A stretch of DNA of 64,000 nt from Streptomyces sp. S.PB5 (GTDB lineage: Bacteria > Actinomycetota > Actinomycetes > Streptomycetales > Streptomycetaceae). This document shows, in pieces, positions 61,703 through 64,000 of this stretch. Position 1 is the stretch's first letter. Each line of letters begins with the position of its first letter. Below the pieces are notes generated by a model that did no database searches, was not told where the DNA came from, and saw only the letters and a list, made by a program, of their open reading frames with translations. A program made the position numbers and the translations under genes. The DNA is taken from contig NZ_JAQMWP010000030.1 in the NCBI RefSeq assembly GCF_030403745.1, positions 1 through 64,000 on the forward strand, written 5' to 3'.

Positions 61703-61735
61703 GCCCGGGGGCTCCATCGTCGGAAGCCCCCGGGC
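61703..61735 (+). terminator. Transcription terminator after the fusion gene
   Basis: GCCCGGGGGCT and AGCCCCCGGGC form a perfect 11-bp stem around an 11-nt loop, 28 bp after the stop of the fusion gene. Confidence 0.8.
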
Positions 61736-61753
61736 GGTGCCCCTGCCACCGTG

Positions 61754-61846
61754 TCACGGGGCAGTCAGGACGATCTTGTCGAAGCGCCCCATTTCCTCCC
61801 CGGGCAGATGCCGGGCGAGATCGACCTCGCTGATGATCCCGACCGG
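61754..61846 (-). pseudogene. CBS-domain protein, C-terminal fragment
   Basis: The frame VGIISEVDLARHLPGEEMGR ends at a TGA. It is the last strand-helix of a CBS motif (G.IS..DL) and resembles the ends of small two-CBS stress proteins. The rest of the gene is absent; upstream sequence belongs to the Vms1-like gene on the other strand. Confidence 0.6.
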
Positions 61847-61942
61847 CTGGAGGGGAGAGGCGTGGGAGGAGCGGCGCGAGATGGTTCGAACGCAGGCCAT
61901 CATTGCGAGCCGTGGTCGGCTGGTCCTGGTGGAGGAGCTGCC

Positions 61943-62515
61943 GTCGAGATCGCCCGTGAGCTGGCGGAGCTGGTCCACCGCGTCGGTGCCGAGGCATGGG
62001 CGCGCAACGTCCTGGCGAACCGCTTGCCCGAGCCGTTGTGCGAGCACGTGATCACCGTCGCGGACGACGGGCACGAGGTTGGTGCGGACCGGGCGCACCG
62101 GGCGCTGCTGGAGCAGGAGTTGAGCGATGTCCTCCGGGGCCGGATGAGCGGGTGGGATCAGGCTCAGGTGGAGACGTTCCGGGCCTGGCGAGCCCGGCAC
62201 ACAGGTGCGGGCGAGGGCATGGCAGCGGTTGTGGGCGCGTTGCAGCGCGCCCAGGCCGGCGCGCTGCTGCTCAACACACCCGTCGAGCTCCCCGTGCGGC
62301 CGTGGGCCGGCCCGGAGCCGATCCAGATCGCCCTGTCCGCCGCGGACCTGGAGTCCTTCGGTGTCCTCGGCTTCCAGGAGATACCGCCCGGCGCTGCCTT
62401 GATCCGCGCCCTGGTCCGCACCGGCGCGGAGCTGGTGGTCGTGGAGAGGGAGGAACTGCCGCTGGAGGACGGAGTAGGGGTGCTGTTGCGGTACACCGAC
62501 CCGGAGGCGTCGTGA
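61943..62515 (+). pseudogene. Vms1/eRF1-domain (Rv2629-like) protein, N-terminally truncated
   Basis: The frame EIARELAELVHRVGAEAWAR carries on through RLPEPLCEHVITVADDGHEV, RRAQAG-type helix LQRAQAGALLLNTPVELPVR and ALIRALVRTGAELVVVEREE. This is the C-terminal half of the actinobacterial Rv2629/Vms1-like family, related to eRF1 and typical of dormancy regulons. The N-terminal half and the usual VLVAGDVRAR strand are lost at the joint with the CBS scrap. An open frame extends to 61751 but has no good start. Probably a pseudogene; a shortened protein is not excluded. Confidence 0.6.
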
Positions 62516-62583
62516 GACCTTCCGCTGCCGGGCCGGGACTGTGACGGTGGGTTCCACTCGATGTCGGGAAGAGGTGGTGAGGT

Positions 62584-63459
62584 ATGTCCGAGGGACCGAT
62601 GGTGGTGGGGACGGACGGCTCGGACGGAGCGGCGGGTGCGGTGCTGTGGGCGGCGCAGGAGGCCGCCTTGCGGAATCAGCCCTTGCATATCGTGTGTGCC
62701 GTCGACCTCGACCTGGCCGAGCGGCTGTCGGCCGACACCAGGCGGCGGGTCCGCGAGGCGGCCGGGGCCCTGCTGGCCGAGGCGGCGGCCACGGCCTCCG
62801 GCGGGGCGCCCGGCCTGACGGTCACCACGGAGGTCGGCCGGGAGCCCGCGGCCGACGCCCTGCTGCGGGCGGCCGTGTCGGCGGTACCGCATGCCGAGGA
62901 CGCCGCGGTGACGATCGTCGTCGGCTCGCGGGGGCTGGGTGGTTTCTCCGCGCTGTTGTTGGGCTCGGTCGGGCTGACCGTGGCCGGACGGGCGGGATGC
63001 CCCGTCGTCGTCGTGCGGGGCACGCGGCGGCCGTCGGGCGGGGTGGTCGTGGTGGGCGTGCGGGACGAGGGAGACCGCGGGGCGGTGAGTTTCGCCGGGC
63101 GGACCGCCAGGCGGCGGAAGGCGTCGTTGCGGCTGCTCAGCGCGTGGACCTACTTCCAGTACTTCGAGACCATGGCGCCCATGCCGGACGTGGTGCGCAG
63201 GAACATGGAGGCGAAGGCCGCGGCGAGCACCCGCCTGCTCGGCTCCGTCCGGGAGGAGTTCCCGGACCTGGAGGTGTCCGAAGAGGTAGTGAGGGTTCCG
63301 TCGCCGGCCGGAGAACTGGTCGCGGCGTCCAGGCACGCCGACCTCGTCGTGGTGGGCGTACGCAGGCCCGCGCACCACGTGGGCCGTACGCTGGGCCGAG
63401 TCACGCACGCCGTTGTGCAGCACGCCCACTGCCCGGTGGCCGTCGTTCCGCGGAGCTGA
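62584..63459 (+). CDS. Universal stress protein, two USP domains
   Basis: 291 residues. Domain 1 (MVVGTDGSDGAAGAVLWAAQ) ends with VVGSRGLGGFSALLLGSVGL, the ATP loop G-x2-G-x9-GS. Domain 2 begins GGVVVVGVRDEGDRGAVSFA and ends with VVVGVRRPAHHVGRTLGRVT and QHAHCPVAVV, with an altered loop. Probably an ATP-binding stress protein of the island, different enough from the 52091 gene to be an old paralogue. The start has GGTGAGGT upstream. Confidence 0.92.
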   Translation: MSEGPMVVGTDGSDGAAGAVLWAAQEAALRNQPLHIVCAVDLDLAERLSADTRRRVREAAGALLAEAAATASGGAPGLTVTTEVGREPAADALLRAAVSAVPHAEDAAVTIVVGSRGLGGFSALLLGSVGLTVAGRAGCPVVVVRGTRRPSGGVVVVGVRDEGDRGAVSFAGRTARRRKASLRLLSAWTYFQYFETMAPMPDVVRRNMEAKAAASTRLLGSVREEFPDLEVSEEVVRVPSPAGELVAASRHADLVVVGVRRPAHHVGRTLGRVTHAVVQHAHCPVAVVPRS

Positions 63460-63640
63460 TCCCTGCCGCTTGCGGATAACCGGGACCGCGCGGACTTCGG
63501 GGTCTGTGCGGGACACGCTCCGGGGCGCCCGAGGCTGCGGCGGGTCGGGCCGCGCCCGGATACCGGTCTTGCCGGAAGCGACGACAGATAGCGTTCGGTA
63601 CTCTGCCCGGCACCTGGTCATACTGCGTGCGCCGGTCCTC

Positions 63641-63733
63641 CTACTTCTTTGCTCGGCTGGCGAAGAACGAGCTGACGATGGCCGCGAAGGCGAAGAGCGC
63701 AGCGATGATGACTACGGCGGTGGGCCAGTTCAT
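63641..63733 (-). CDS. 30-residue single-helix membrane protein
   Basis: MNWPTAVVIIAALFAFAAIV continues SSFFASRAKK to a TAG. One transmembrane helix fills residues 4-24, with a positive SRAKK tail predicted inside. The ribosome site GGGGAGGA is 4-5 bp before ATG 63733, one of the best in the window. A perfect GGGCC-N5-GGCCC palindrome lies 54 bp upstream, so it looks like a regulated member of the stress island. Small one-helix proteins often modulate membrane enzymes; the partner is unknown. Confidence 0.75.
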   Translation of the reverse strand: MNWPTAVVIIAALFAFAAIVSSFFASRAKK

Positions 63734-63786
63734 GGCATCCTCCCCTCTTTCTTGCCAGGGGACATGGGCTGGCGTTCGACCACCAG

Positions 63787-63801
63787 GGGCCGAACGGGCC
63801 C
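63787..63801. promoter_or_regulatory. GGGCC-N5-GGCCC palindrome, copy 7
   Basis: GGGCC-GAACG-GGCCC with perfect arms; its 15 bp are the exact reverse complement of the copy at 57486-57500. It lies 54 bp upstream of the 30-residue membrane protein. The remaining 63802-64000 shows no gene. Confidence 0.5.
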
Positions 63802-64000
63802 TGAGCGTGGTCCGGAAGAACCGAGGAACCCGGTCAGTCCGGCTGCGGCCGGGCAGGCATGTGAGGGTGAGCGTACGTGCTCACGTCGGCTCAAGTGCTG
63901 CGCGGCCGTCCGCGATCAGCGGTTGCGGGGTCCGCGGAGTCGTTGCCGTGGGGCGGGGAGCGTGTGGGAGATCGGGCCCGGACGGGGCTGCTCAATCGAC

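Overview
The window is high-GC actinobacterial DNA. GTG/TTG starts, GGAGG-type ribosome sites, ATGA/GTGA gene overlaps, Tat leaders and a CebR-type box together indicate a Streptomyces or close relative. The high density of broken genes and insertion-sequence scars looks like a chromosomal arm or other accessory region. I see no rRNA, tRNA or CRISPR array. Remnants of at least ten transposase families are present: IS1380, IS110, IS5, IS3, IS630, IS481, IS701, IS30, IS200/IS605 and a serine recombinase. Many sit exactly where a host gene is cut.

Region by region. 1-1.3 kb: IS1380, LysR and IS110 scars. 1.38-5 kb: a carotenoid-oxygenase gene and a cytokinin-dehydrogenase-like flavoprotein gene, next to a TetR gene. 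All three carry the same 15-bp operator, so this is a small self-contained regulon. 5.2-12.2 kb: an S9 peptidase, a conserved hypothetical, IS110/IS3 remnants, SDR and aldo/keto-reductase scraps, and a cyclase-family hydrolase. 12.2-25.3 kb: two complete PaoABC-type molybdenum hydroxylase clusters, each with an XdhC-type maturation factor. They lie back to back around one LysR gene, with a dead moaA beside the first. An IS200/IS605 element encoding an apparently intact TnpB nuclease splits the second operon. 25.5-30.5 kb: amidohydrolase, broken esterase and MDR oxidoreductase, SDR, XRE regulator. 30.6-34.8 kb: IS debris around a divergent NTF2-like/AraC pair. 35.5-37.4 kb: a class I terpene synthase with a TetR-like palindrome upstream and a beheaded TetR gene downstream. 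37.6-46.9 kb: secreted protein, MarR and a damaged TauE permease, a secreted AA10 LPMO under a CebR box, a MerR/NmrA divergent pair with a classic MerR promoter, a membrane-anchored XRE protein, a beta-lactamase-fold lipoprotein and more debris. 47.1-50.2 kb: a sugar ABC importer (binding protein, two permeases, no ATPase).

50.6-63.8 kb resembles the dormancy/hypoxia (DosR/OsdR-like) islands of actinobacteria. It holds two universal stress proteins, a CBS-BON protein, a hydrogenase-gamma-like flavoprotein, an Acg-type nitroreductase homologue, three phosphoribosyltransferase genes (one dead, one fused to an alpha/beta hydrolase), a CapA-like protein, a STAS protein, a truncated lysine-acetyltransferase/acyl-CoA-synthetase, a truncated Vms1/eRF1-like protein and a 30-residue membrane peptide. 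A GGGCC-N4/5-GGCCC palindrome recurs between these genes and may be their shared operator. I saw no complete new defence system. The best leads are the TetR operator set, the TnpB insertion into the Pao operon, the stress-island palindromes with the micro-membrane protein, and the terpene synthase with its orphaned operator.
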